Assembly: GCA_945486175.1 (NCBI GenBank)
Contig: CALYTA010000004.1
Span: forward strand, 1-14,221
Direction of reading: 5' to 3'
DNA length: 14,221 bases
From: an uncultured Clostridia bacterium
Lineage (GTDB): Bacteria > Bacillota > Clostridia > Oscillospirales > Butyricicoccaceae
Below are positions 7,118 to 14,218 of this stretch, piece by piece. How positions within the stretch are numbered: the first letter of the stretch is position 1; every line of letters begins with the position of its first letter. Under the pieces are notes generated by a model. That model searched no databases, had not been told where the DNA came from, and saw nothing but the letters and a program-made list of their open reading frames with translations. The position numbers were made by a program, and so were the translations under genes.

Positions 7118-7639
7118 TTACTTCACGATGGAAACCGTATTTTCCGCGCGCTCATGCACATTCGCCGGTGCGGCTGCATAGCCGAGAGAAGCGGCAGCGT
7201 TGACAATATGGTTTTCCGGCACGCCGAATTCGGTCAGCAGTGCGCGGACCTCCGGCGCGTCACAGGTGTCGCGCACCTGGTTGATCCAGCAGCTGCCCAG
7301 GCCGAGCGAAGTCGCAGCCAGCAGGACATTTTCCAGCGCGGCTGCGCCGTCGAGCATGCTGTTGCGGTTGTCGCGCTCACCGGAGACAATGAAGAATGCG
7401 GTCGGCGCATAGAAATTATAATTTGCCGGGCGGTTGTCCGCCTTGCGGATGGCAGCGGCAAGCTGCTGGATTTTTTCGGTATCGGTAATCAGAGTAAAAT
7501 GCCAGGTCTGCCTGTTCATGGCGGACGGCGCCCAGACAGCGGCGGTAATCAGATCGTCCAGCTTTTCCTGCTCAATCGGCTGGTCGGTAATGCTGCGGCA
7601 GGAATGGCGGTCGAGCATATTCTGAATGATATCGTTCAT
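7118..7639 (-). CDS. Nitroreductase-family flavoprotein
   Basis: This 173-residue protein is a compact FMN-dependent oxidoreductase of the nitroreductase superfamily and probably uses NAD(P)H. Visible family features are the FMN-phosphate block RHSCRS (11-16), PSAMNRQTWHF (38-48), LGLGSCWINQ (112-121) and the C-terminal LGYAAAP (152-158). The protein should act as a dimer in the cytoplasm. The start at 7639 has AAGGAG 11 nt upstream. An in-frame ATG at 7693 falls upstream of the expected transcript start and is rejected. It is the first gene of a two-gene operon with the sirtuin. The physiological substrate is unknown, as for most of the family. Confidence 0.92.
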   Translation of the reverse strand: MNDIIQNMLDRHSCRSITDQPIEQEKLDDLITAAVWAPSAMNRQTWHFTLITDTEKIQQLAAAIRKADNRPANYNFYAPTAFFIVSGERDNRNSMLDGAAALENVLLAATSLGLGSCWINQVRDTCDAPEVRALLTEFGVPENHIVNAAASLGYAAAPANVHERAENTVSIVK

Positions 7640-7681
7640 GGGAAAAAACACTCCTTCTGGGGAAATTGAATTGTTATATTC

Positions 7682-7710
7682 AGTATAATGCACCGTGCCG
7701 CCGGATGCAA
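7682..7710 (-). promoter_or_regulatory. Sigma-A promoter of the nitroreductase-sir2 operon
   Basis: On the minus strand, TTGCAT (7710-7705) is followed by a 17-nt spacer and TATACT (7687-7682). It lies about 43 nt upstream of the nitroreductase start codon. Confidence 0.7.
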
Positions 7711-7786
7711 GGGTGATCCGTGTGTTTCTGTTGTGTGCAGAAGTGCTCGCGCGGTAAAATTGTATGTGCAGCCGTACGGAAAGCCA

Positions 7787-7815
7787 TTGCCCGCAGATGC
7801 GCTACGTGATATAAT
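7787..7815 (+). promoter_or_regulatory. Sigma-A promoter of the glycan operon
   Basis: TTGCCC (7787-7792), a 17-nt spacer and TATAAT (7810-7815) form a good promoter. Transcription should start near 7822, leaving an unusually long leader before the start codon at 8028. Confidence 0.75.
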
Positions 7816-7821
7816 AAAATA

Positions 7822-8027
7822 CTGATATGGCGATGTAGTCTGCCTGCTGAATTCCAGCCGGACAGGCGCGCGGCAGCTGCAAAATCGGACAGAATTTCCG
7901 GAATATGACGGATTTTTCCGATTTGGACATGTGTCCGCCATATTATCAGATATGTAAATTTATGATATCACGCAGCAGGCAGCCCATCCCGGGCTGGCCG
8001 GGTGCGGAAAAATGGGGGAAACCATCT
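7822..8027 (+). promoter_or_regulatory. Long structured 5' leader of the glycan operon
   Basis: About 205 nt between the predicted transcript start and the first gene contain no credible gene but many pairings. CTGATATGGCG (7822-7832) can pair with 7936-7949 with a small bulge. CTGCCTGCTG (7840-7849) pairs perfectly with CAGCAGGCAG (7973-7982). AAATCGGA (7882-7889) pairs with TCCGATTT (7917-7924). CAGCCC (7980-7985) pairs with GGGCTG (7991-7996) just upstream of the ribosome site. The first two pairings cross, and the second and fourth compete for 7980-7982. This suggests alternative folds. I recognise no known riboswitch class. Confidence 0.45.
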
Positions 8028-8648
8028 ATGTACGAGAAAGTGTTCAAACGGCTGCTCGATGTGGTGCTGTCGTTGTGTGGGCTGGTCTGCCTGTCATGGC
8101 TGTACCTGATTTTAATTATTGCGGTCAAAATTGACGATCCCGGCCCGGCGTTTTTCTCTCAGAAGCGCGTCGGCAAGGACGGGACATATTTCCAGCTGCA
8201 TAAATTCCGCAGCATGAAGATGAGCACGCCGCACGATGTGCCGACCCATCTGCTGGAAAACCCGGAGAGCTATATCACACGGGTGGGCGCATTCCTGCGC
8301 AAGTCCAGCCTGGACGAGCTGCCGCAAATCTGGGATATTTTTGTCGGGAACATGTCGATCATCGGCCCGCGTCCGGCATTGTGGAACCAGTATGACCTGA
8401 TTGAAGAGCGCGACCGGTACGGCGCGAATGCGATCCGTCCGGGCCTGACCGGCTGGGCACAGATTCACGGCCGCGATGAGCTGGAGATTGAGGAAAAGGC
8501 GCGGCTCGACGGCTATTATGTCGACCATCTGAGCTTCGGCATGGATATCCGCTGCTTTTTCGGTACGATTTTCTCCGTGCTCCGGCAGGACGGTGTCGTC
8601 GAAGGCGGCACGGGTGCGATGGAAGAGAAGGAGAAGGCCGGAAAATGA
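8028..8648 (+). CDS. Small phosphoglycosyl transferase (bacterial sugar transferase, PglC/EpsL type)
   Basis: This 206-residue enzyme should transfer a hexose-1-phosphate from a UDP-sugar to undecaprenyl phosphate, the first step of a membrane-linked glycan. It is the minimal monotopic form: one hydrophobic re-entrant helix (about 10-33) ending at DDPGP (36-40), then the catalytic domain. Motifs are KFRSM (59-63), SLDELPQ with the catalytic Asp-Glu pair (94-100), MSIIGPRP (109-116) and RPGLTGWAQIHGR (137-149). The start at 8028 gives the family's usual N-terminus (MYEKVFKRLLDVVLS). A longer in-frame start at 7905 adds an unrelated 41 residues. The ribosome site is weak (TGGGGGA, 8013-8019). 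Its stop overlaps the next start by 4 nt. The sugar is not predictable. Confidence 0.93.
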   Translation: MYEKVFKRLLDVVLSLCGLVCLSWLYLILIIAVKIDDPGPAFFSQKRVGKDGTYFQLHKFRSMKMSTPHDVPTHLLENPESYITRVGAFLRKSSLDELPQIWDIFVGNMSIIGPRPALWNQYDLIEERDRYGANAIRPGLTGWAQIHGRDELEIEEKARLDGYYVDHLSFGMDIRCFFGTIFSVLRQDGVVEGGTGAMEEKEKAGK

Positions 8649-9724
8649 AAAAAATTCTGATCCTCACCAACCACTCGTATATGCTGTGGCGGTTCCGCCG
8701 CGAGCTGATTCAGGAGCTGGCGAAGGAACATGAGGTCGTGCTCAGCATGCCGTTTGTCGGGCATGAGGACGATTTTCAGGCGCTCGGCCTGCGCTGCATC
8801 GAGATAAAAATCGACCGGCGCGGCATCAATCCCGCGACCGACAGCCGGCTGATTGCGGCATACCGCAGGCTGCTGCGGCGCGAAAAGCCCGACCTGGTCA
8901 TCACCTATTCCATCAAGCCGAATATCTATGGCGGGCTGCTGTGCGGCGCGATGGGCATCCCGTTCTGTGCGAATGTACAGGGATTGGGCACCGCTTTCCA
9001 GAAGCCGGGGCTCGCACAGTTCGTGACGCTGCTTTATCAGCTGGCATTTAAAAAAGTCCGCACGGTATTTTTTGAAAATACGGGCAATGCGGCGGAATTT
9101 CAGACGCGCCGCATCATCCCGCAGGAGAAACAGACGATTCTGCACGGCGCGGGCATCAATCTGGAGCAGTACGCCATGCAGCCGTACCCGCAGAATGAAA
9201 CGGTTCATTTCCTGTATCTGGGCCGTATCATGAAGGAAAAGGGGATGGATGAGCTGTTTGCGGCGGCGGAAAAGCTGCACGCGGAGCAGCCGGGCTTTGT
9301 CCTCGATCTGGTCGGCTTTTTTGAAGACGAATACAAGGAACAGGTGGCGCAGCTGGAGCACGCCGGTATTGTCCGGTTCCACGGTTTCCAGCGGGAGCCG
9401 CGCCCGTTTTACGCGGCGGCGGACTGTGTTGTGCTGCCGAGTTACCATGAGGGCATGAGCAATGTCCTGCTGGAAGCGGCTGCCACCGGCAGGCCGGTGA
9501 TTACCAGCGATATTCCGGGCTGCCGCGAGGCGGTGGACGACGGGGTATCCGGTCTGCTTGTGCCCGTGCGGGACAGCGAAGCGCTGTATCAGGCGATGAA
9601 GCGCATGCTCGCCATGTCCGCAGAGGAACGCGCCCGGATGGGCCGAGCAGGGCGCCGGAAAATGGAGCAGGAATTCCGCAAGGAAGCAGTTGTCGCGGAA
9701 ACCATTCGCGCATTGCAGCTGTGA
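8645..9724 (+). CDS. GT4-family glycosyltransferase
   Basis: This 359-residue GT-B fold glycosyltransferase probably adds the second sugar to the lipid-linked intermediate made by the preceding enzyme. The N-terminal acceptor domain spans about 1-180. The donor domain contains YLGRIMKEKG (191-200) and the retaining-enzyme E-x7-E motif, Glu269 to Glu277 (EGMSNVLLE), followed by GRPVITSDIPGCRE (282-295) and a DGVSGLLV block (299-306). The N-terminal block with FRRELIQEL resembles PglA/CapM-type enzymes. It starts within the previous stop (ATGA) behind GGAGAAGG, so the two are translationally coupled. No transmembrane segment is evident. It is likely a peripheral membrane enzyme on the cytoplasmic face. 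Donor sugar is unknown. Confidence 0.93.
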   Translation: MKKILILTNHSYMLWRFRRELIQELAKEHEVVLSMPFVGHEDDFQALGLRCIEIKIDRRGINPATDSRLIAAYRRLLRREKPDLVITYSIKPNIYGGLLCGAMGIPFCANVQGLGTAFQKPGLAQFVTLLYQLAFKKVRTVFFENTGNAAEFQTRRIIPQEKQTILHGAGINLEQYAMQPYPQNETVHFLYLGRIMKEKGMDELFAAAEKLHAEQPGFVLDLVGFFEDEYKEQVAQLEHAGIVRFHGFQREPRPFYAAADCVVLPSYHEGMSNVLLEAAATGRPVITSDIPGCREAVDDGVSGLLVPVRDSEALYQAMKRMLAMSAEERARMGRAGRRKMEQEFRKEAVVAETIRALQL

Positions 9725-9741
9725 GACCGGGAGGAAGCGCG

Positions 9742-10617
9742 ATGAAGCACAGGAAACTCCGGATTGCCGCAGCGGTGGTGCTGGCGCTTGCCGCACTGGC
9801 TGCCGTCTGTGCGGTGGAGCTGGACCGGTCGGCGCACAGCCTGGCCGTGACGAATTACCGGATTGAGACACGGGAGCTCGGCGCGCCGGTGCGCATCGTC
9901 CAGCTGACCGACCTGCACAACGGCGTGTTCGGTGACGGCAATGCGGAGCTGGTGGACACCGTGGCGGCGCAGAATCCCGATCTGATTGCCATCACAGGTG
10001 ACCTGCTCGATTCCGGCAGTGCGGACACGGACATTGCAACCTATTTGATTGCACAGCTGTCCGGCATCGCTCCGGTTTATGTCTCGCTGGGCAACCACGA
10101 ACTCGAATACGAACAGACCTACGGGACGGATGTCACGGCACTGTATGAGGATGCCGGAGCGACCGTGCTCGACCGCTCGTATGCTGACATTACTGTAGGG
10201 GGACAGGCCATCCGTCTGGGCGGCATCTATGGCTACTGCCTGCCGGAGAAATATCTTCAGACAGGGGAGGCCGATGAAGCGGAATGCGCGTTCCTGCGCG
10301 ATTTCCAGGACACCGATCTGTATACTGTCCTGCTGTGCCATATGCCTGCCTGCTGGATTGTCAACGACGGCATCAGTGAATGGGATATCGACTGTGTGTT
10401 TGCGGGCCATGCACACGGCGGACAGATCCGCCTGCCGTTTGTCGGCGGACTGTGGGCACCGGATCAGGGCTGGTTCCCCGGGCAGGAGGCCGGTCTGTAT
10501 TATTCCGGTGACCGGCAAAAGGTTATGGTGCTGTCCCGCGGGCTGGGCAGCACGGAAAAAATCCCCCGGTTCAACAACATCCCGGAGGTCGTTGTGACAG
10601 ACCTCGCCGCAGAATAG
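9742..10617 (+). CDS. Membrane-anchored metallophosphoesterase (YkuE/YaeI-like)
   Basis: This 291-residue calcineurin-like phosphoesterase has one N-terminal membrane helix (about 7-26) that would hold the catalytic domain outside or at the membrane. All metal-binding motifs are present: D57-x-H59 (TDLHN), GD at 86-87, GNHE at 117-120, His200 and GHAHGGQ at 222-228. Relatives act on phospholipid or pyrophosphate-type substrates. In this operon a role in hydrolysing a lipid-linked or nucleotide-linked phosphate is plausible but not shown. The start at 9742 has GGGAGGA 6 nt upstream. A GTG at 9721 in the same frame lacks a ribosome site and overlaps the GT4 stop. The next gene follows after 7 nt. 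Confidence 0.9.
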   Translation: MKHRKLRIAAAVVLALAALAAVCAVELDRSAHSLAVTNYRIETRELGAPVRIVQLTDLHNGVFGDGNAELVDTVAAQNPDLIAITGDLLDSGSADTDIATYLIAQLSGIAPVYVSLGNHELEYEQTYGTDVTALYEDAGATVLDRSYADITVGGQAIRLGGIYGYCLPEKYLQTGEADEAECAFLRDFQDTDLYTVLLCHMPACWIVNDGISEWDIDCVFAGHAHGGQIRLPFVGGLWAPDQGWFPGQEAGLYYSGDRQKVMVLSRGLGSTEKIPRFNNIPEVVVTDLAAE

Positions 10618-10624
10618 GAGCGAT

Positions 10625-11869
10625 ATGAATGCAACTGAGATACGCTTTCTGGAAGCCGTGAAAGCGTCCCTTCAAAACCAGGCTGTCACATGGACGGATG
10701 AGCTTCCGCCGCAGGACTGGATTGCCCTGTTCCGGATGGCGGATGTGCACCGTGTCCTGCCGATGGTCTATGAGGCGGTATACCGCAGTCCGGCAGCGCG
10801 CAGCGCCGACCCGCAGATGCTGCAGTCGATGAAACGGCGCACGATGCAGGCTGTGATGCTGCAAACCCGCAAGACCAGTGAATTTCTGCGGCTGTCGGAG
10901 CATCTGGCGCAGGCGGGCATCACACCGTGCGTGGTCAAGGGAATTGTCTGCCGCAGCCTGTACCCGAAGCCGGACTGCCGCATGTCCGGTGACGAGGATG
11001 TGCTCATTCCGCCGGAGCAGTTCCGGCTGTGCCATGAGGCGCTGCTGGCATATGGCATGACGCCCTGTGAGCCGGAGCAGGGGCTCGATGCGGCTTATGA
11101 GGTGTCATATGCAAAGCCGGGCAGCCCGCTGTATATTGAGCTGCACAAAAGCCTGTTCCCGCCGGATTCGCAGGCGTATGGGGAATTCAACCGGTTTTTT
11201 GCCGGTGCGTCTGCCCGGATGACCAGCTTGACCGTACAGGGAACCGCAATCACGACGATGGGGTACACGGATCACCTGCTCTATCTGCTCTGCCATGCCT
11301 TCAAGCACTTTTTGCACAGCGGCTTCGGCGTGCGGCAGGTGTGTGATATCGCCCTGTTTGCCAACACATATGGCGCGCAAATCGACTGGCAGCGGCTGCT
11401 GCAATGCTGTAAGGAGATTCATGCGGAGCAGTTTGCCGCGGCATTGTTCCGCATCGGGCAGAAATATTTTACTTTTGACCCGGAGCAGGCATGTTATCCG
11501 GAACCGTGGCGCCGCATTCGCGTGGATGAAACCGCCATGCTGGAGGATATGCTGGCGAGCGGCATTTACGGCGGTGCCAGCATGAGCCGCAAGCACAGCA
11601 GCAATATGACGCTCGACGCGGTATCTGCCGGCAAGCGCGGCAAAAAAGCCAAAGGGACGGTGCTCAAGTCGCTGTTTCCTGCACCGGGCAAGCTGGAACG
11701 GCGCTATCCGTACCTGAAAAAGCACCCATATCTCGTGCCTGCCGCATGGGCGGACCGCATCCTGAAATACCGGAAGGAAATCGGGCGCGACAATCGGGCG
11801 ATGGAATCGGTGCGCATCGGAAACCGGCGCATTGAACTGCTCAGACAATACGGCATCATCCAAAAATAG
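10625..11869 (+). CDS. Nucleotidyltransferase-family protein (NTP_transf_5 type)
   Basis: This 414-residue protein resembles the uncharacterised nucleotidyltransferase family NTP_transf_5. The recognisable core is VVKGIVCRSLYP (103-114) followed by CRMSGDEDVLI (118-128), where the Asp and Glu residues of GDEDV could bind metal. IELHKSL (171-177) is a second conserved block. The rest is mostly helical, and a basic stretch lies near 335-345. Family members are common in polysaccharide and peptide-modification loci, but their reaction is not established. The protein could add a nucleotide or activate a substituent for the glycan, or act on another substrate. It starts 7 nt after the phosphoesterase stop, with AGGAG just upstream. 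A strong terminator follows it, so it is the last gene of the operon. Confidence 0.8.
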   Translation: MNATEIRFLEAVKASLQNQAVTWTDELPPQDWIALFRMADVHRVLPMVYEAVYRSPAARSADPQMLQSMKRRTMQAVMLQTRKTSEFLRLSEHLAQAGITPCVVKGIVCRSLYPKPDCRMSGDEDVLIPPEQFRLCHEALLAYGMTPCEPEQGLDAAYEVSYAKPGSPLYIELHKSLFPPDSQAYGEFNRFFAGASARMTSLTVQGTAITTMGYTDHLLYLLCHAFKHFLHSGFGVRQVCDIALFANTYGAQIDWQRLLQCCKEIHAEQFAAALFRIGQKYFTFDPEQACYPEPWRRIRVDETAMLEDMLASGIYGGASMSRKHSSNMTLDAVSAGKRGKKAKGTVLKSLFPAPGKLERRYPYLKKHPYLVPAAWADRILKYRKEIGRDNRAMESVRIGNRRIELLRQYGIIQK

Positions 11870-11882
11870 ACAGAAAGGGTTT

Positions 11883-11912
11883 TCTCCCGGCGCAGCGCGC
11901 CGGGAGATTTTT
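11883..11912 (+). terminator. Terminator of the glycan operon
   Basis: TCTCCCGGCGC (11883-11893) pairs perfectly with 11897-11907 around a 3-nt loop and is followed by TTTTT (11908-11912). It lies 13 nt past the nucleotidyltransferase stop. Confidence 0.95.
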
Positions 11913-11920
11913 GTGCGCGC

Positions 11921-11949
11921 TTGTCATGTCCGCGCACATGCACTATAAT
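11921..11949 (+). promoter_or_regulatory. Sigma-A promoter of the GtrII-like gene
   Basis: TTGTCA (11921-11926), a 17-nt spacer and TATAAT (11944-11949) are very close to consensus. The -35 box begins only 8 nt after the upstream terminator, so this gene is transcribed separately from the operon before it. Confidence 0.85.
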
Positions 11950-11998
11950 GGTATCATATTTTTTGTGGCATCCCAATCGGACGACAGGAGGAACGGAA

Positions 11999-13591
11999 AT
12001 GAGCATGGACCAGCAGGCGCGCGCGCTGTGGCAGCGGATCAAAGTGCCGCAGAAGGCCGCGTTTTTCAGCTGCCTTATCACAGGCTATCTTGTGCATCTC
12101 TATGCATTTACCAATACAATTCCCAATTCAGACGGGCTTGACCGCGTCTATGACACCCAGCAGATGACGATTTCCGGCAGATGGTTTCTGCATTTTGTAT
12201 CGGTGCTCAACGATTACACACAGATGCCGGCGGCAATCGGCTTGCTGTCATTGCTGTTCCTGAGCCTGGCGGCAGTGCTGGTGACGCAGCTGCTGTCGCT
12301 CAAAAGCGGCGTGCTCGCCGGACTTGCGGGCGCACTGATGGCGGCGTTCCCGTGCACCGGCTACATGTTTTTATATATGTTCACGGCGTCCGCATACAGC
12401 ATCGCGATTTTCCTCGCGGTGCTGTCGGTCTGGCTCGCCGCACGGCGCGGAAAGGGCGGCTGGCTGCTCGGCGTTCTCTGCCTCGCCTTCTCGATGGGCA
12501 TTTATCAGGCATATGTCACGGTCGCGATTTCACTCTCGCTGCTGCTGGTGCTGCGCGAGACACTGCGGCCAAAGGCACAATGTAAAAAGACAATCGCCTT
12601 CGGCGTGCGCATGGCGGCATATCTCGCCGCAGGCGCGGTGCTGTATTACGCCATCCTCATGATATTCCTCAAGGTGAAGGATCTCGAGCTGCTGTCCTAT
12701 CTGGGCATGGACGCGGCGAGCAGCGGGTATCCGTTCGGACAGCTCCCGCGGCTGCTGGTATCCACCTATGCGCAGGTTTTCAAGTTCTTTTTCTGTGCAG
12801 GCGCGGACAATACCTTTGCCAATGGGGTTCTTGTCGCGGTGGACATTCTGGCGCTGCTGGCGGGGGTGTATTTCCTCGTGCGGTATGTGGCGGACAGAAA
12901 GCTGCACCGGGACGGCTGGCGCATCGCAATTGCCATTGCCATGCTTGCGCTGCTGCCGCTCGGCATGAACTTCGGACAGCTGCTCAGCCCGTTTTCCACG
13001 CCGACGCCGCTGATGAAATATGCCTTTGTCACGGTGTATCTGCTGGTGCTGTTTGCCGCCGACCTGTGCGACAGCAGGCAGCCGGGCTGGCATGCGGGCG
13101 CGCTCGCGGCGGGCACATCGGCGCTGCTGCTGCTGTTCTGCCTCAACACGAACAACCTGCTGTACACCGCTTCCGCGCAGGCGCACCGCGCCACGGAGAG
13201 CTATGCGACGCGGCTGCTGTCGCGCATTGAGAGCTGTCCGGGCTATGAGACCGGCATGGAGGTTGTCATCATCGGCACAGTGCCGGAGGAACAGCTCAGC
13301 GCGGACATCCCGAGCTATGCACAGGTGAGCCATTACAGCGTGCCGGAAAATTCCGCGCTGCTGCGCAACAAGCACATCTATTATTACCTCAATGACTGGC
13401 TCAATTTCCCGGCGGAGGAGCCGGATGAGGAGACCATGATTGCGGTTTCCGCGTCGGAGGAATTTGCCGACATGCCGCTGTATCCGGCGCAGGGCAGCGT
13501 GCAGGTACTGGACGGGCGCGTTGTCGTCAAGCTGCGCGAGAGCTACACGCCCAAGGAAGATTATGAAATCGCCTACGAACAGCGCAGATAA
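11999..13591 (+). CDS. GtrII-like polytopic membrane glucosyltransferase
   Basis: This 530-residue integral membrane protein looks like the GtrII (Glucos_trans_II) family, which moves glucose from bactoprenol-phosphate-glucose to a surface polymer outside the membrane. Near the N-terminus it has NSDG (43-46) and SGRW (59-62) in the first extracellular loop, where the family's acidic residues lie. Roughly nine to eleven hydrophobic segments follow up to about residue 395. The last 135 residues are soluble and probably outside the cell, and include a block with VVIIGTVPEEQ. The start at 11999 has a perfect AGGAGG 7 nt upstream. An in-frame ATG at 11921 lies in the promoter. It has its own promoter and terminator. 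No dedicated bactoprenol glucosyltransferase (GtrB) is visible in the window, so the donor must be made elsewhere. Confidence 0.82.
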   Translation: MSMDQQARALWQRIKVPQKAAFFSCLITGYLVHLYAFTNTIPNSDGLDRVYDTQQMTISGRWFLHFVSVLNDYTQMPAAIGLLSLLFLSLAAVLVTQLLSLKSGVLAGLAGALMAAFPCTGYMFLYMFTASAYSIAIFLAVLSVWLAARRGKGGWLLGVLCLAFSMGIYQAYVTVAISLSLLLVLRETLRPKAQCKKTIAFGVRMAAYLAAGAVLYYAILMIFLKVKDLELLSYLGMDAASSGYPFGQLPRLLVSTYAQVFKFFFCAGADNTFANGVLVAVDILALLAGVYFLVRYVADRKLHRDGWRIAIAIAMLALLPLGMNFGQLLSPFSTPTPLMKYAFVTVYLLVLFAADLCDSRQPGWHAGALAAGTSALLLLFCLNTNNLLYTASAQAHRATESYATRLLSRIESCPGYETGMEVVIIGTVPEEQLSADIPSYAQVSHYSVPENSALLRNKHIYYYLNDWLNFPAEEPDEETMIAVSASEEFADMPLYPAQGSVQVLDGRVVVKLRESYTPKEDYEIAYEQRR

Positions 13592-13600
13592 ACGAACAAA

Positions 13601-13637
13601 AACCGGGTGCGTGAAAACGCACCCGGTTGATTTTTTT
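13601..13637 (+). terminator. Terminator of the GtrII-like gene
   Basis: AACCGGGTGCG (13601-13611) pairs perfectly with CGCACCCGGTT (13618-13628) around TGAAAA, and seven T residues follow (13631-13637). Confidence 0.95.
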
Positions 13638-13648
13638 GACAGGAAAAC

Positions 13649-13685
13649 AAAAAAACAGCCGCATTCCGAAGGGAATACGGCTGTT
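13649..13685 (-). terminator. Terminator of the tRNA cluster
   Basis: AACAGCCG (13654-13661) pairs with CGGCTGTT (13678-13685). One mismatch and five further pairs extend the stem inward. On the minus strand a T-run follows (13655-13649). The stem touches the last base of the tRNA-Lys CCA end. Confidence 0.85.
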
Positions 13686-13760
13686 GGTGGCTCATCGGGG
13701 GTTCGAACCCCGGACCCACTGCTTAAAAGGCAGATGCTCTACCTACTGAGCTAATGAACC
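13685..13760 (-). tRNA. tRNA-Lys (anticodon TTT)
   Basis: Read on the minus strand it has acceptor GGTTCAT paired with ATGAGCC (one G-U), D arm TAGCTCAGTAGGTAGAG, anticodon loop CTTTTAA, T arm with GGTTCGAACC and an encoded CCA. It is 76 nt including CCA and is the last tRNA of the cluster. Confidence 0.95.
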
Positions 13761-13764
13761 GGAT

Positions 13765-13839
13765 TGGCAGGGGCGGCAGGAGTTGAACCTGCGATACTAG
13801 AGTCAAAGTCTGGTGCCTTAACCACTTGGCGACGCCCCC
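13765..13839 (-). tRNA. tRNA-Gln (anticodon TTG)
   Basis: The minus strand gives acceptor GGGGGCG paired with the 3' strand CGCCCCT (a G-U at the end), anticodon loop ACTTTGACT, T arm around GGTTCAACTCC and an encoded CCA. The 75-nt gene lies 4 nt upstream of tRNA-Lys. Confidence 0.94.
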
Positions 13840-13870
13840 ATAGCTTCGCAGGAACCGTAAAGCCCCTTAT

Positions 13871-13907
13871 AAAAAATGTTCTTCACAATGTCCGACATCG
13901 TGAAGAA
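13871..13907 (-). terminator. Terminator-like hairpin between tRNA-His and tRNA-Gln
   Basis: TTCTTCAC (13879-13886) pairs with GTGAAGAA (13900-13907). After one mismatch, ATGT pairs with ACAT around a 3-nt loop. On the minus strand six T residues (13876-13871) follow almost directly. It may attenuate the distal tRNAs or mark processing. The stem is AT-rich, so full termination is uncertain. Confidence 0.45.
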
Positions 13908-13916
13908 GTAAATAAA

Positions 13917-13994
<78 letters not shown>

Positions 13995-14032
13995 ATATTC
14001 AGCTTTGCTGTGCACAGTGAAACTCATCTGAA

Positions 14033-14109
<77 letters not shown>

Positions 14110-14144
14110 ATAGGTATCTGTGCCGCTGCATGTGACAGATCAAA

Positions 14145-14218
14145 TGGAGCGGGTGATGGGAATCGAACCCACGTGTTCAGCTTGGAAGGCTGACATTCTA
14201 CCATTGAACTACACCCGC
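14145..14218 (-). tRNA. tRNA-Gly (anticodon TCC)
   Basis: The minus strand has acceptor GCGGGTG paired with CACCCGC, anticodon loop CTTCCAA, T arm with GGTTCGATTCC and encoded CCA. It is complete at 74 nt and is the first tRNA of the cluster visible here. The promoter lies outside the window. Confidence 0.95.

Noticed and set aside
8516..9871. Minus-strand open frame of about 450 codons
   Set aside because: It is antisense to the GT4 gene with its E-x7-E motif and good coupling to the upstream gene. The minus-strand translation has no recognisable domain.
12530..13375. Minus-strand open frame inside the GtrII-like gene
   Set aside because: Highly charged Arg/His/Gln-rich translation without motifs. 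The plus strand codes a coherent polytopic membrane protein.
13440..13754. Plus-strand open frame spanning the end of the GtrII-like gene into tRNA-Lys
   Set aside because: It crosses a strong terminator and a tRNA gene and lacks a ribosome site.
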